Assembly: GCA_001632435.1 (NCBI GenBank)
Contig: KV423953.1
Location: forward strand, 1-64,000
DNA length: 64,000 nt
DNA from: Calocera cornea HHB12733
Lineage: Eukaryota; Basidiomycota; Dacrymycetes; Dacrymycetales; Dacrymycetaceae
Direction of reading: 5' to 3'
The position numbers and the translations under genes are program-made. The notes beneath the pieces are model-generated. The model made no database searches. It was not told where the DNA came from and saw only the letters and a list, made by a program, of their open reading frames with translations. This document shows, one piece after another, positions 53,988-64,000 of the stretch; the stretch's first letter is position 1, and every line of letters begins with the position of its first letter.

Positions 53988-56228
53988 CTACTGGTGCGCA
54001 CTGCACCTCTCTAGCGCCGGCACGTAAAAGTCCATCAGCATCATCAGCTGCCCCATGCCAGTACCCCCCGGCCCGCCGCACCCGTCTGTAGGGGTAGCAG
54101 GCGCCAGCGGCTGCTGCTCCTCGTTCCCCGTCACGACCCACTCCGGCTCCGGGCCGTAGTCGAACTCCTGCGTCTCGAGCAGCAGTGGGTGGGCCTCGGT
54201 CGTGATCGTGTATCGGTCGAGGTTGATCACGTCCGGGTCGGAGAAAGTGAGGTAGAAGTATTTCATTAGTTCGGCGTAGAAGAATGACTGCGCAGGGGAT
54301 CAGCATCTGCCGTGTGGGAGGACAGAACGCGCGTACCTCGGACTCGTCCTTCTTCACTGGCTCTGAACAGTATCCACTGTCGTCAGCGTTATCCCTCGCA
54401 TACAGCAGCAGAACGCACCCGTGGTCTCAACATTGACCAAGCTGGCGTACGCCGCGGGCGCCCTGCAGTACTTCTTCACCGCGAGGAACGCGTCCCACAC
54501 GCGCTCCTGCCACACCGGATCCCCCGTGATCCTCCATGCATAGAACATGCTCTCGACGACCTCGGGCCGGAGGACGAAACCGGCGTTCTGGACCCAGAAC
54601 CCGCGCTGCGCGTACATGTCGCCGATCTTCGTCCCAGCAGACGGGCGAAAGACGAGGCTGGAGCTGACGCCCGCGGGGACGTAGTGCCATGCTTCCGGGC
54701 CGATGCCGGTCGGCGAGGCGGAGTAGGTGTGCGCGCACGACTCGGCGAGCTCAAGGCCTCGCGCGTAGATGGTGCTGTTGTGCGCTAGGCGGGCGCCGAG
54801 CAGCCAGTTGCCGGGGAGGTAGCAGGCGAGGTGGGAGAACGCGTCTGTACGCGGCAAGCAGATGGCCACGTGTAGCGCAGGAGGAGAGAGACGGATTAGA
54901 TCAGCTCCTCGACGACGCAGGTCACAGAGAAAGCGCACACTCATGCCCCGTCCTGTTGCTCCAATTGGACAGCCACGTCCAGTCACCCACCGTGCTCTTG
55001 AACATCATCGTCTCCATGGCGCTGTTCACCCCGTCGAGCCAGGTCTGGAGGTACACTGGTTCTGCGTTGCCTGTCATATGCGCGTACTACCCCCCGTCAG
55101 CGCTCGTTCGTTCTCCGCCGCAATGCGAATGCGCGCACCTTCACCAGGTACTGCCGCCCAGCATTAGCTCAGAGCGTAACATTTGCGACGTGTCACAGCT
55201 GGAACAGGCGCACCTCGTAGAACGAATCGCCGTTCCCGCCGAAGCTCACCCTATCACTCACGACCCGGTCCGTCATTGGGTCGTACGTCCCCCCGTACAT
55301 GCCGGGGCGGAACTGCGTCGTTGCCATGATCGTGCCCATTGCGCGGTGTGCGAGGTGGAGGAAGGTAGCGTTGTGCGTGTGCTTGGAGAGCGCGTGGAAC
55401 TCGAGAAGGTTGGTGCCCGCGCCGGCGAGGCTAACCTGGCGGGCCGTCAGCCCCTGTTGTGTTGCCGGTACAGCTGGGTAAAGCAGCTCGAGCGGAGGTG
55501 CCAGAGACGAACGAGGAAAGAACCGGGACGCAGAGTGAGACTTACCACGCCCGTGCCGGGTCGATCTCTCTCAAAGTCCATCCAAGTACTCGGCAAGTTT
55601 CTCCGCCCCTCTTTCCCCCTCCCCGCGGTCCAAGCCAGCGCAAGCTTATGCCCCAGCACCTCGGCCTGCTCCACCAACACCTGGTGCCTGCACCCCGAAA
55701 GCTCGTACGCCGACAGCAAGCCACCGACGTACCGGATGATGGTTTCGAAGACCGAGACGGCGCCGTAGACCTTTGGCTGGCGGAAGTCGAGCGACGCGAT
55801 GAACGGGAGGGTCGACTCGAAGAGCTCGGGGAGGTCCATTACCTGCCCCGGGGTAAGTACTGTATGCGCGGCGCTGTTGGGAGGAAGGGGAGGGCGCACG
55901 AGCATCGTCGATAGGCTGTCGACGATCGTGGCGCCCCATCTTTCCAGCATCGGCATCAACACTCCTTCTTCTCGTAGGCTCAGCCGAAGAAGGCAGCGCA
56001 CCCATTGCGCGTATCCCGCACACCCATGCTCACGGGCGCGACCTCATCGTGCCCCCACGCGAAGGTACGGTACTCCTCGAACGCCTCGACGAACGCGCGC
56101 TTGACCTCCTCCGCGCGCGACTTCATGAGCGCGGTTTGCCGCAGGTGCGGGTGCTGGACGCGGCGGGCATTTGCGGGGAGGAATAGGAGGAGCAGGGAGA
56201 GGAGAGGGAGCGGCAGTGGGAGGCGCAT
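53988..56228 (-). CDS. GH47 class I alpha-1,2-mannosidase (left copy)
   Basis: GH47 enzymes trim alpha-1,2-mannose from N-glycans in the ER/Golgi or outside the cell. A cleavable signal is evident (MRLPLPLPLLSLLLLFLPANA). Motifs in order are RAFVEAFEEYRTFAWGHDEV, GWGATIVDSLSTM, ESTLPFIASLDF, FETIIRYVGGLLSAYELSG, AGTNLLEFHALSKHTHN, DSFYEYL, SHLACYLPGNWLLGARL, TGIGPEAWHYVPAG, RGFWVQNAGFVLRPEVVESMFYAWRITGD and ITTEAHPLLL with the family Thr-Glu-Ala-His-Pro. Exon 1 (56002-56228, 227 nt) is the same length as in the right copy, and the 12-nt micro-exon is also conserved. About 570 residues. It is transcribed away from its twin. Confidence 0.92.
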
Positions 56229-57092
56229 GCTAGCCGGTTGGTAACCGGGGCGGGGTGAGGAGGGCGCGACAGGAGATCTGCGATGGTCGGGTGCTGCTAT
56301 TGCAGGTGCCGCTGAGCAAGAGACAGTCTAGATTGAGAACGAGCACATTGGATTGAGAAAGGTGGTCGCAGCGAGCTGCATGCAGGTTGCTATCGGTGAA
56401 CCGGCTAAACGAGGCCAGGGACGAGCTGCCAGCAACGAGGTCAAGTGTGTTCGGGAAGCAAAGACAGGCGTTGGAAGCGTTTTCATTTGGAAGCGTGACC
56501 AGCAGCAGAGACCATGATGGGTTTGGAGCACGAGCTCAGTGATTACATACAGTACGCCCTGCCAGCACACCGTAAACCGGCAGGCTAAAGCAGGCTAAAC
56601 GCCAATACAGTATTGATTCTCTCCCGTGAAAGTTGGCTCTGCCCCCGTTAGGCAAGGGCGCGTGCAGGGTTCTGGCTTGGCACGCGTGCCGGGCATAGCG
56701 GGCACGGCAGGAATGGGAATGGGCGCGCGGCGTAGGGTTTCAGACAGGCAAAGGAGGGCGCCGAGGGAAGCGGACTCGGACTCCAGTACTCGGACTCGAG
56801 ATATATGCGCCTCGAAGTCGCGACGGGCAGCACAGGCAAGCTCGACACAGCGCGACCGGACGGGACGACGGGCATACACTTGCCTCCCCTCCTTCCTCTC
56901 ACTCCTTACCGTCTTTCGTGACCATTCATTCTTGCCCGTGACCTGCCGTCGCGCGCTGCAGACCGAGCCCGAAGTGGTCTGATTCGCGATAGGCGCCATC
57001 ACCGCAGAGCTCTTGGCACGCGCCCGCTCTCTCGTCCCCCTCTCTCGTCCTCCCGCAGCGTCCCCCCTCGCACGAGCCCCACACCGCCCAGC
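56229..57092. promoter_or_regulatory. Central spacer between divergent GH47 genes
   Basis: 864 bp between the two start codons. It forms the unique centre of the inverted duplication and must hold both promoters. The two upstream regions do not resemble each other when read outward, so the duplicates probably differ in expression. There is no recognised gene. Short frames at 56328-57002 are not protein-like. Confidence 0.6.
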
Positions 57093-59265
57093 ATGCGCCT
57101 CCCCCTCCCGTTTCCCCTCCTCTCCCTGCTCCTCCTATTCCTCCCCGCAAATGCGCGCCGCGTCCAGCACCCCAACCTGCGACAAACCGCGCACATGAAG
57201 ACGCGCGCGGAGGAGGTCAAGCGCGCGTTCGTCGAGGCGTTCGAGGACTACCGCACCTTCGCGTGGGGGCATGATGAGGTCGCCCCGATGACGCAGAGGT
57301 ATAGCGATACGCGCAATGGGTGTGTTGTGTTGCCTTCCTCCTGCTGTTTGGACTAGGCGCTGACGAGCGTGCTACCGGATAGATGGGGCGCGACGATCGT
57401 CGACAGCCTGTCGACCATGATCGTACGTCTTCCCCCCCAAATCAACAGGTGCATCCACTGACCTCTCCCAGGTAATGGGCCTGGACGACCTCTTCGAATC
57501 CACCCTGCCCTTCATCGCCTCGATCGACTTCACACGCCCCAAAACCCCCGGCACCGTCTCCGTCTTTGAGACGATAATCCGGTACGTCGGCGGCCTTTTG
57601 TCGGCGTACGAGCTGTCCGGCGCGAAGCACCAGGTGCTCGTGGACCAGGCGGAGGTACTGGGGCATAAGCTTGCCCTGGCGTGGACCGAGGGCAGGGGCA
57701 ATGGGAGCGATGGGAAGGAGCCGGGGAGGACGAACATGCCCTACACATGGATGGACTTCGAGACGGACAAGCCGGCCGTGGGCGTGGTGCGTCCCTCCCT
57801 TCTTTTCCCGCCCGTGGTGAGGGCGCGCTAACGAGCCCCGGGTACGATGTAGGTCGGCCTTGCCACAGCTGGCACGAACATCCTCGAGTTCCGCTCGCTC
57901 AGCCGGCACACCAGCAACCGCACCTTCCTCGCCCTCGCCGAGCGCGCGATGGGCGCGGTGATGGGCACGACGCAGTTCCGCCCGGGGCTGTACGGGGAGA
58001 TGTACAACCCCCAGACGGACCTGGTCGTCAGTGACAAGGTCAGCTTCGGGCCGAACAGCGATTCGTTCTATGAGGTACGCGTGTTTCCTCCCTTTGGCGC
58101 TGCGTGGGCTGAGCTGATGTGGCGGGGTAGTATTTGATCAAGGTATGCGCATATATGCGGAAAATGAACCAGCGTTGACAGGGGGTAGTACGCGCATATG
58201 ACAGGCAACGCCGAGCCCGTGTACCTCCAGACGTGGCTCGATGGGGTTAACAGCGCCATGGAGACGATGATGTTCAAGAGCACTGTGGGGGCCTGGACAT
58301 GGCTGTCCAATTGGAGTAACAGGACGGGGCATGATTGTGCGTTTCTCTCCTCCAAAGGGGCGTTCCAGATCTAACTCCTGCTGTGCCTGTGGCCTCTGCT
58401 TGCGCATATAGACATGTTCTCCCACCTCGCCTGCTACCTCCCCGGCAACTGGCTGCTCGGCGCGCGCCTCGCGCACAACAGCACCATCTACGCGCGGGGC
58501 CTTGAGATCGCCGAGTCGTGCGCACACACCTACGCCGCCTCCCCGACCGGCATCGGCCCCGAAGCATGGCACTACGTGCCCGCGGGCGTCACGTCCAACC
58601 TCGTCCCGCACCCGTATGCGGGCAGCAAGATGGGCGAGATGTACGACCAGCGCGGCTTCTGGGTCCAGGACGCGCGCTTCGTCCTACGCCCGGAGGTCGT
58701 CGAGAGCATGTTCTACGCGTGGAGGATCACGGGGGACCCGGTGTGGCAGGAGCGCGTGTGGGACGCCTTCCAGGCGGTGAAGAAGTACTGCAAGGCACCC
58801 GCGGCGTACGCCAGCCTTGTTACGGTGGAGAGCACGGGTGCGTTGTTCTACTTTCAAACACTGATGCAGCTGACGGTGGCCGGTGTTCAGAGCCAGCGAA
58901 GAAGGACGAGTCCGAGGTACGCGCGTTCTACCCTTCCGAAGGGCGCATGCTGATGCCCCGCCCAGTCCTTCTTCTACGCCGAACTGATGAAGTACTTCTA
59001 CCTCACTTTCTCCGACCCGGACGTGATCAACCTCGACCGATACACGATCACGACCGAGGCCCACCCGCTGCTGCTCGAGACGCAGGATTTCGACTACGGC
59101 CCGGAGCCGGAGTGGGTCGTGATGGGGAACGAGGAGCAGCAGCCGCTGGCGCCGGCTACCCCTACAGACGGGTGCGGCGGGCCGGGGGGTACCGGCATGG
59201 GGCAGCTGATGATGCTGATGGACTTTTACGTGCCGGCGTTGGAGAGATGCAGTGCGCACCAGTAG
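57093..59265 (+). CDS. GH47 class I alpha-1,2-mannosidase (right copy)
   Basis: A paralogue of the left copy with nine exons: 57093-57319, 57383-57422, 57472-57786, 57853-58074, 58131-58142, 58189-58336, 58412-58837, 58891-58916 and 58966-59265 (571 residues). The signal peptide is MRLPLPFPLLSLLLLFLPANA. Motifs are GWGATIVDSLSTM, IRYVGGLLSAYEL, AGTNILEFRSLSRHTSN, DSFYEYLIK (across the 12-nt exon 5), SHLACYLPGNWLL, WHYVPAG, VLRPEVVESMFYAWRITGD, SFFYAELMKYFYLTFSD and ITTEAHPLLL. The ending GMGQLMMLMDFYVPALERCSAHQ is identical in both copies. The middle exons differ more (for example TRPKTPGTVSVF against RQPKVYGAVSVF). Both copies look functional. Confidence 0.93.
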
Positions 59266-60120
59266 TGGTTGTGCCGTGTCTTCGTATTTAGCGGCTTAGC
59301 GGATGACGGGAGGGGAGGGGGGAGGGAGTCGGAGAGACTCTGAGGGTCCTTTCGAGTGGGATCTGAGCTGACCGATTGTCCATTGCACAATTTGTAATAT
59401 CCATACCGCAATGCAATATAACGGAAGAAGGGCGCGTGTTACTGGATCTACCGGAGGACAGAGCGGAAGGTGGAGAATGGAGAACGGGGCACGCCGAAGA
59501 GGGACCGAGGTGCTTCCGCGGCTGGAAGGGGGTGAAGAAGGCGAGACAAAGGGACGGCACGTGCCGGTTGCCCGGACGTACGAACGCGTTTGGTCACGCC
59601 TTCATATGTGTGACCATATGCAGAGAGGTCCATCGAACGGGCCGATGAGGAGTAAGTACGTGCATGTGTGGCCTGTGGTTTCGCCCTCTTGACGTATCAA
59701 CTCGCTCTGCAACAAACACGCCAACATGGGACGGGTAAGCCAATCATGTCAAACCCACTTTTCGATGATCTGTTTGTCTCGTTGCTCACTCTGCCTTTCT
59801 GGCAGGAAACTGTAGGTCAGTACTACTTCTTACGACACTGGGGCTCTCCAGGATCTCCATTCCTTGCCGAAAGGCCGTTGCGCCTTGGAGGTCCGAGTGC
59901 GTCGCCCCTCACGCTCGGGTTTAGGCCGTGGTTGTAGATACTCGCCTGGAACCATCCTAGCACGCAGTCCTTGACTTAGGAAACTGCTTGTTCGCTGCTC
60001 AGCCTGCATGCAGAGGGCGGACGAAATGAAAAGTGCGCGTGACATGTGCCATTTGCGTCCGTCGCCACAAACCGGTTGCCATGGCCTACTTGAGACGCGT
60101 CCGGGTTTAGCCAGACATCA

Positions 60121-60465
60121 ACGGCCGGATGGCACAGTGGTTAGTGCTTCCATTAGGAAAGGGTGGGCCTGGGCTTCGAATCCCACCCTTGTCTATGGTT
60201 TGCGCGCATTACTGCGCTTGATGGGTTCACGGCGCGCTCCGTGACTGGCCTCGGGCTCGGCTCGTCGGATGTGCACGGTCAAACGTGTCCGCCTGGCGGG
60301 TTGGGTCAGCTGCTCCAGGAGGCGCACCGGCGGCTGTATTCCGAGGTACTGAGATTCCCTCCAATACCCAGCCGAAAGGTCGCCGAAGTAGTCTGCGCCC
60401 AGTGCGGACTGCGAGGCGTGAAGGGAGGGGCCAAAGGATCCGCCCAGCAACCATAGTCCGGCCGT
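60121..60465 (+). ncRNA. 345-nt element with tRNA-like A/B boxes and complementary ends (right copy)
   Basis: The A box lies at 60130-60140 and the B box at 60172-60183, a spacing normal for tRNA-type promoters. The closing stem pairs 60121-60129 with 60457-60465. An internal stem AAGGGTGGG/CCCACCCTT surrounds the B box, and a hairpin CACG/CGTG occurs further in. No oligo-T terminator follows at once, and none of the conserved motifs of SRP RNA, RNase P or U3 that I know are obvious. It is equal in length and nearly identical to 52773-53117. This is either a novel Pol III transcript or a tRNA-derived repeat. Confidence 0.5.
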
Positions 60466-60728
60466 ACAATCTGTTTGCAGTATGCCGCTGTTATGCTGTA
60501 CTTACATGGCACTGGACAGTCTGACTTTCAAAGACATTGGCAGCACAGCATTCATTGGCTTTGACGATAAAGTGCGTACAACTGGTTGTTCAATTGCATT
60601 CAACCTCCCACATTTCTCTGAGGAAACGGTCTGGGAGGCATGACTCGAATTCATTTCAAACACACCCAAAAGACGAGCTTTGACTCGGGGCGGTGACACC
60701 AATTGGAGAGCACTACAGATGAACAAGA

Positions 60729-62327
60729 CTACCACATTAGCCTCCCCTTCCCTTGCCCCCAACCGCCATCGAACGGCCTTTCCAAGAACATCCACATCGT
60801 CCCCGTATTGATGGCCGCGTACCACGCCGCCTCGCCCGCAACGCCGAGGGCGCTGCTCTCCATCTGACACCTTAGCAGCAGGTAGGGGAGGATGAAGTAC
60901 CTGGGCTCGAGCAGCGGTGTTGGGACAAGCGTGAGGAGCGTGCACGCGAGGAGGGAGAGGAGCGGGAGCACGGGCTGGTTGCCGAGCCGCACTGCCCAGA
61001 TCCAGAAGCACGCGATGTACACGGGCGCGTAGAGGTAGGGCGCGAGCGGGTGCGGGGAGAGAACGCGCCGCCAGATGTAGAAGGTGTAGTGTCGGTTGTC
61101 GGAGAGCAGGAAGGGGTGCGCAATCGTGAAGAAGCGGATGGTGCAGAGGAGCAGGACGGTCCATACTAGGGTGGCTATTGTTCGCCTGCGTTGCGTTAAG
61201 CAGGGGCCAGACGGAAGATTCCGAGCGGCTCACCGTGTGGTGCCCAACATCTTCCCCAGCAGGACCTTGGTGAGTCCCCATACGCCCAGCGGTCCGGTGA
61301 GGAGCACTGGCGCGGCCAGCCCGGTGGCAAACACCACAAAGTACAGCGGCAGAACGAGATGCGGCGTCGGCACATGGTTTGCCCTGTCGCCCAGAGTGAT
61401 CGAGCCGTTCCACGCTACGAACCCTGCGAAGCCGAGCACAGGGAGGAGGTATGGCCAGAGCGCCTGCAGGAGTTCCGGCAGCCGGGCGAGGGCGGCCGTG
61501 AGCAGGGACTGGAGCGAGCGGAAGAACATCGGCACGTCCGCGATTGCCAGTGCTGGGTCGACGAGGTGCGCGTTGCCTGCCGCTGCGGTCGCGGTGCCGC
61601 GTGCGGAAGGTGGCGGGCGGCGGAGGATGTCGAACGCCTGCAGTGAGCCCGCGTAGGCGAGCCAGATGATGTTCGTTTGCCGGAAGGTGCAGCCTAACGC
61701 GCCTGTCCTTCACCCGTGCTCGTCAGATGGCGCTTTGAAGCATGTATGATGAGAGTGCGCACCGAGCAATGCTGCCCAACCGCTCTTCCCTCTCCGCGCG
61801 GCTACGACCGCGCACAACGCGCATACCACTGCGCCCAAGTCGGTGTAGTACAGGAACCCGACGAACCATGCGACCGGCATCGCACCCAGCACGATCGCCT
61901 CCCACCCCGGGCAAAGCGTAGCCATCACCGTGCGCGGAGGCTCGTCCCTCGGTGGTGGCTTGAGCAGGGGCAGGAGGTGGGCGAGCAAGGGCGGGAGGAG
62001 GAGGGAGAGGAGCGTGCAGTGGAAGCGCAGGAGGGGGAGGGTGCACTTCATCGCGAACAGCTTGGAGAAGAGGAGGGACAGCACGTACAGCCCCGGCGGG
62101 GTGGTGAGCTTGGGGTCGTACGTGCTAAAGTCGAGCGAGCAGTACTGCTGCGCTTGCGGGACGTGGAACGGCTCGTCCTGCGCGTCCTGACATCAGCCAC
62201 GGCCCTCTCATCGCACTGTCATGGGGCTCACCATGTATGGTTCTCGGACAGCATCGTTCACGAGCTTGAGGACGTATATGTTGAGCGCACAGTATGCGAC
62301 GTAGGGGATGGGCGACTTTTGGGACAT
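60729..62327 (-). CDS. ALG10: Dolichyl-P-Glc:Glc2Man9GlcNAc2-PP-Dol alpha-1,2-glucosyltransferase ALG10
   Basis: Adds the last glucose to the lipid-linked oligosaccharide in the ER lumen, the signal for efficient transfer to protein. Four exons (62232-62327, 61763-62186, 61234-61702, 60729-61185) give 481 residues. The family features are clear: PYMDAQDEPFHVPQAQQYC, YDPKLTTPPGLYVLS, VGFLYYTDLGAV, FRQTNIIWLAYAGS, GITLGDR-like GSITLGDRANHV, HPFLLSDNRHYTFYIWRR, EPRYFILPYLLLR, and an ending GRLMW. Roughly ten to twelve hydrophobic helices are visible. All splice sites are GT-AG and the frame is intact. It shares N-glycosylation with its GH47 neighbours, though there is no sign of an operon. Confidence 0.94.
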
Positions 62328-63169
62328 TGTGGACGATGACCGCGTCCTAAGAGACGATGAGGAGAGGCAAAGAGACCCTTGGACGCGTTCACATTGACCA
62401 CGTCATTCTTCACACGCGCACTCTCAGTCCAAGAGTGTGGTTGCCTTCCAGACCCATCAACGTCGTTGTATGCGTCGAGCTGTTGCTTCACAAACGCATC
62501 GAATGCCGTTGCTTTCCAAACATACTTTCGTCTTTGCGTCACCAACGCGTCCAATGTCGTTGCCCCATCCAAAATCATTGGTGTCAGGCAGTTCTGTAAC
62601 TACCTTCAGTATCAGATCGTCTGCAGTTTGCATCAATGCCGTTGCGCTAGGATATGCCCTCAAACATGTCTCATCCAGAGGGTCTGCTAAGGCGGCCCAA
62701 GGCAATGTCATGTATCCGAAGGAACGAGGGGTGGAGGTCCGACAAGTCTGAAGTACCCAATCATCGACAAAGCTCCTGCAGACACCGCATGCGGAACCCT
62801 TGAGAAGGATCTGCAGTCTACGCCGCCCTCCGACGGGCAATTGAGGAACCACAGACGCAACTCGGCTTTCGGCCGCCCCGGGAAATCTCGGAGAGGAGAC
62901 ACGGTGCACTCTTGCAGAGCACACGCCGAGAGCCTGGGGATGGGACAGTGCAGTACATCTCCGACATCGCTATGCATCGTCTTGCCAACCGTTGCTCCGT
63001 TCTGGACGACAGTGTCCAGAGAGCGGCGGTACGCACTCCAAAGGTGCACACTGCATACAGCAAGTACAGTACAGCAAGTAAAGTACTGTGCTCCGACCGT
63101 CCGTGTACTCATCCGCATCCGCCGATGACGCCCGACGTGCCACGGGCGTGGGAGCAGGTCAGGAAGCTT
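62328..63169. other. Region with weak minus-strand coding signs
   Basis: Minus-strand frames 62457-62924 (YMTLPWAALADPLDETCLRA, LMQTADDLILKVVTELPDTN) and 62258-62578 (ATTLDALVTQRRKYVWKATA, FDAFVKQQLDAYNDVDGSG) could be neighbouring exons of one hypothetical gene. The word ATG(C/T)CGTTGC recurs near 62506, 62553 and 62635, with a related ACGTCGTTG near 62463. No family is recognised and no start is clear. Confidence 0.3.
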
Positions 63170-63753
63170 AGAGCCCGTTCGGCAAACCAGAGACGGTATC
63201 CAGAGTAGCGTATCTCGGCCCTTGCAAAAATCGCCAGATGCGCTACCCTCTGAACACAGGTTTTGGAGGTGCGAGACTGTTCGTTTGACAGATACCACGG
63301 AGTATCTCGCTGGTGACCTCCGTGAAAAATGCATCCGCCCACAGGCCGGCGTCATGTGGCCGGGCCCACCTTCACTTTTCCCAGTTCTCACCTTTTCAAC
63401 AACATTTTGATTTTTTTGAAATCATGATCTGCGCTAGTTCTGCTGTACAGTCCCACTACTTGCCTTTTCAGCCCCAAATAGAGTGTTTCCAGTGAGCGAG
63501 GTGTCTTGACTCAATCCCTACATAGCCACCTGAACTTGTGCTCGCTCAGATGACGAGAGCGCATCTCAAACAGATACAGCTCTGAGGTGTATCTTGCGCA
63601 TCTAGAATTTGGGTGGGGATGCGCAAAGCGCATCTGGAGTGATCCTGGCAACCGAACGGCCGCGCATCTTTCCCAGATGCGCTTGGATGCGGCGGAGGCA
63701 ATACCCAGATACGCCTGCAAGCTGGATGCGGCATCTGGTTACCGAACAGGCTC
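63170..63753. mobile_element. PIF/Harbinger-like MITE, 584 bp
   Basis: The left end (63170) reads GAGCCCGTTCGGCAAACCAGA and the right end (to 63753) is its near-complement TCTGGTTACCGAACAGGCTC. Both ends are flanked by TTA (63167-63169 and 63754-63756), the 3-bp TWA target duplication of PIF/Harbinger elements. GAGCC(T/C)GTTCGG also resembles PIF-type termini. The right half holds many GATGCG/GCGCATC words and a second internal terminus-like sequence near 63645-63663. No transposase is encoded, so it is non-autonomous. Confidence 0.8.
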
Positions 63754-63779
63754 TTATTAAGGTCCTCGTTGAGCGGTCC

Positions 63780-64000
63780 GCCGACCAGCGTTCAGTCGAC
63801 CCTGAGCAGGGCTGAATACATGCTACGTACGTATGTATGCATGCATGCACTGGCGAGGCTCTTTTGACATACAAGTAGCGTTTGTTGAAGGATTTCCTGG
63901 GTGCCGGCGGGCACGAGGCTGAGGACACTTCCGAGCACACTCTGGCTTCTCCGAGTCGGCGCGCCTCGGCCTTTAGCTCACGCATACTCCTTTCCAGAGG
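63780..64000 (-). CDS. Partial hypothetical gene at the right edge
   Basis: The minus-strand frame is open from the window edge. It encodes LERSMRELKAEARRLGEARV followed by CSEVSSASCPPAPRKSFNKR, with a possible splice donor near 63880. The charged helical beginning looks like part of a real protein, but the 5' end lies outside the window and no family is recognised. A TACGTA/ATGC-rich stretch (63823-63850) follows the exon. Confidence 0.3.

Larger units (their letters stand above)
52629..56228. repeat. Left arm of a 3.6-kb inverted duplication
   Basis: The arm runs from about 52629 (just past the GH13 gene) to the GH47 start codon at 56228, and is matched in reverse orientation by 57093-60609. 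It contains the minus-strand GH47 gene, its 3' flank and a 345-nt tRNA-box element (52773-53117). Outer flank identity is very high: a stretch of more than 200 nt around 53040-53250 differs from its mate at only a few positions. The genes themselves are more diverged. Identity fades at both outer ends near GGAGGTTG. Confidence 0.9.
57093..60609. repeat. Right arm of the 3.6-kb inverted duplication
   Basis: Reverse-orientation match to 52629-56228. It contains the right GH47 gene, its 3' flank and the second 345-nt element (60121-60465), and ends near CAACCTCC at 60601-60608, about 120 bp before the ALG10 stop. Both outer limits therefore fall in the short 3' regions of unrelated neighbouring genes. 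Confidence 0.9.

Noticed and set aside
60121..60195. Functional tRNA gene
   Set aside because: A and B boxes and a D arm are present, but the anticodon and T arms do not pair and no acceptor 3' strand lies at the expected distance.

Overview
The window is nuclear DNA of a filamentous basidiomycete, most likely an Agaricomycete. Genes are cut by many short introns (about 45-65 bp, GT-AG). Host genes are GC-rich. The mobile DNA includes a KDZ-family transposase, a family typical of mushroom-forming fungi. One 100-base run of N (37223-37322) marks a scaffold gap. I cannot name the genus.

The left 40 kb is mostly accessory or decaying sequence. At 1-8.2 kb lie an N-terminal gene fragment, a truncated Hsp70 relic, a KDZ transposase and short repeats. 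From 8.8 to 15.5 kb are multi-exon minus-strand genes of unknown function. From 16 to 19 kb are a D-2-hydroxyacid dehydrogenase lacking a visible N-terminus, a hypothetical gene, and an RRP17/NOL12 rRNA-processing gene whose frame looks broken. From 20.9 to 24.5 kb a D-arabinono-1,4-lactone oxidase gene and a sugar-transporter gene converge. Both carry several in-frame stops explainable by C-to-T (or G-to-A) change, the signature of a RIP-like or methylation-driven mutator. From 25 to 30 kb is an island rich in GGCCAGC words that holds an apparently undescribed repeat with multiple TTACCTGAACCT motifs in both orientations. An LRR gene, a ~200-bp tandem repeat and low-complexity hypothetical genes follow to 39 kb.

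The right part (40-62.5 kb) is ordinary gene-dense sequence. In order it holds meiotic recombinase DMC1 (20 exons by my reading), a GH20 hexosaminidase, a hypothetical gene, the Mediator kinase CDK8/SSN3, a GH13 alpha-glucosidase, two divergent GH47 alpha-1,2-mannosidases, and ALG10. The GH47 pair and ALG10 all belong to N-glycan processing or assembly. GH20, GH13 and GH47 also make this stretch rich in glycoside hydrolases.

The most striking structures are these. (1) A large inverted duplication (arms 52629-56228 and 57093-60609) carries the two GH47 genes and, in each arm, a 345-nt element with tRNA-like A and B boxes whose 5' and 3' ends are complementary. (2) An array of about 19 copies of a GCGGAAGYAAA core at a nearly constant 18-20 bp spacing (43393-43785) is followed by inverted copies. 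(3) There is a RIP-like silenced two-gene block. (4) A 584-bp PIF/Harbinger-like MITE near the right end has a TTA target duplication.
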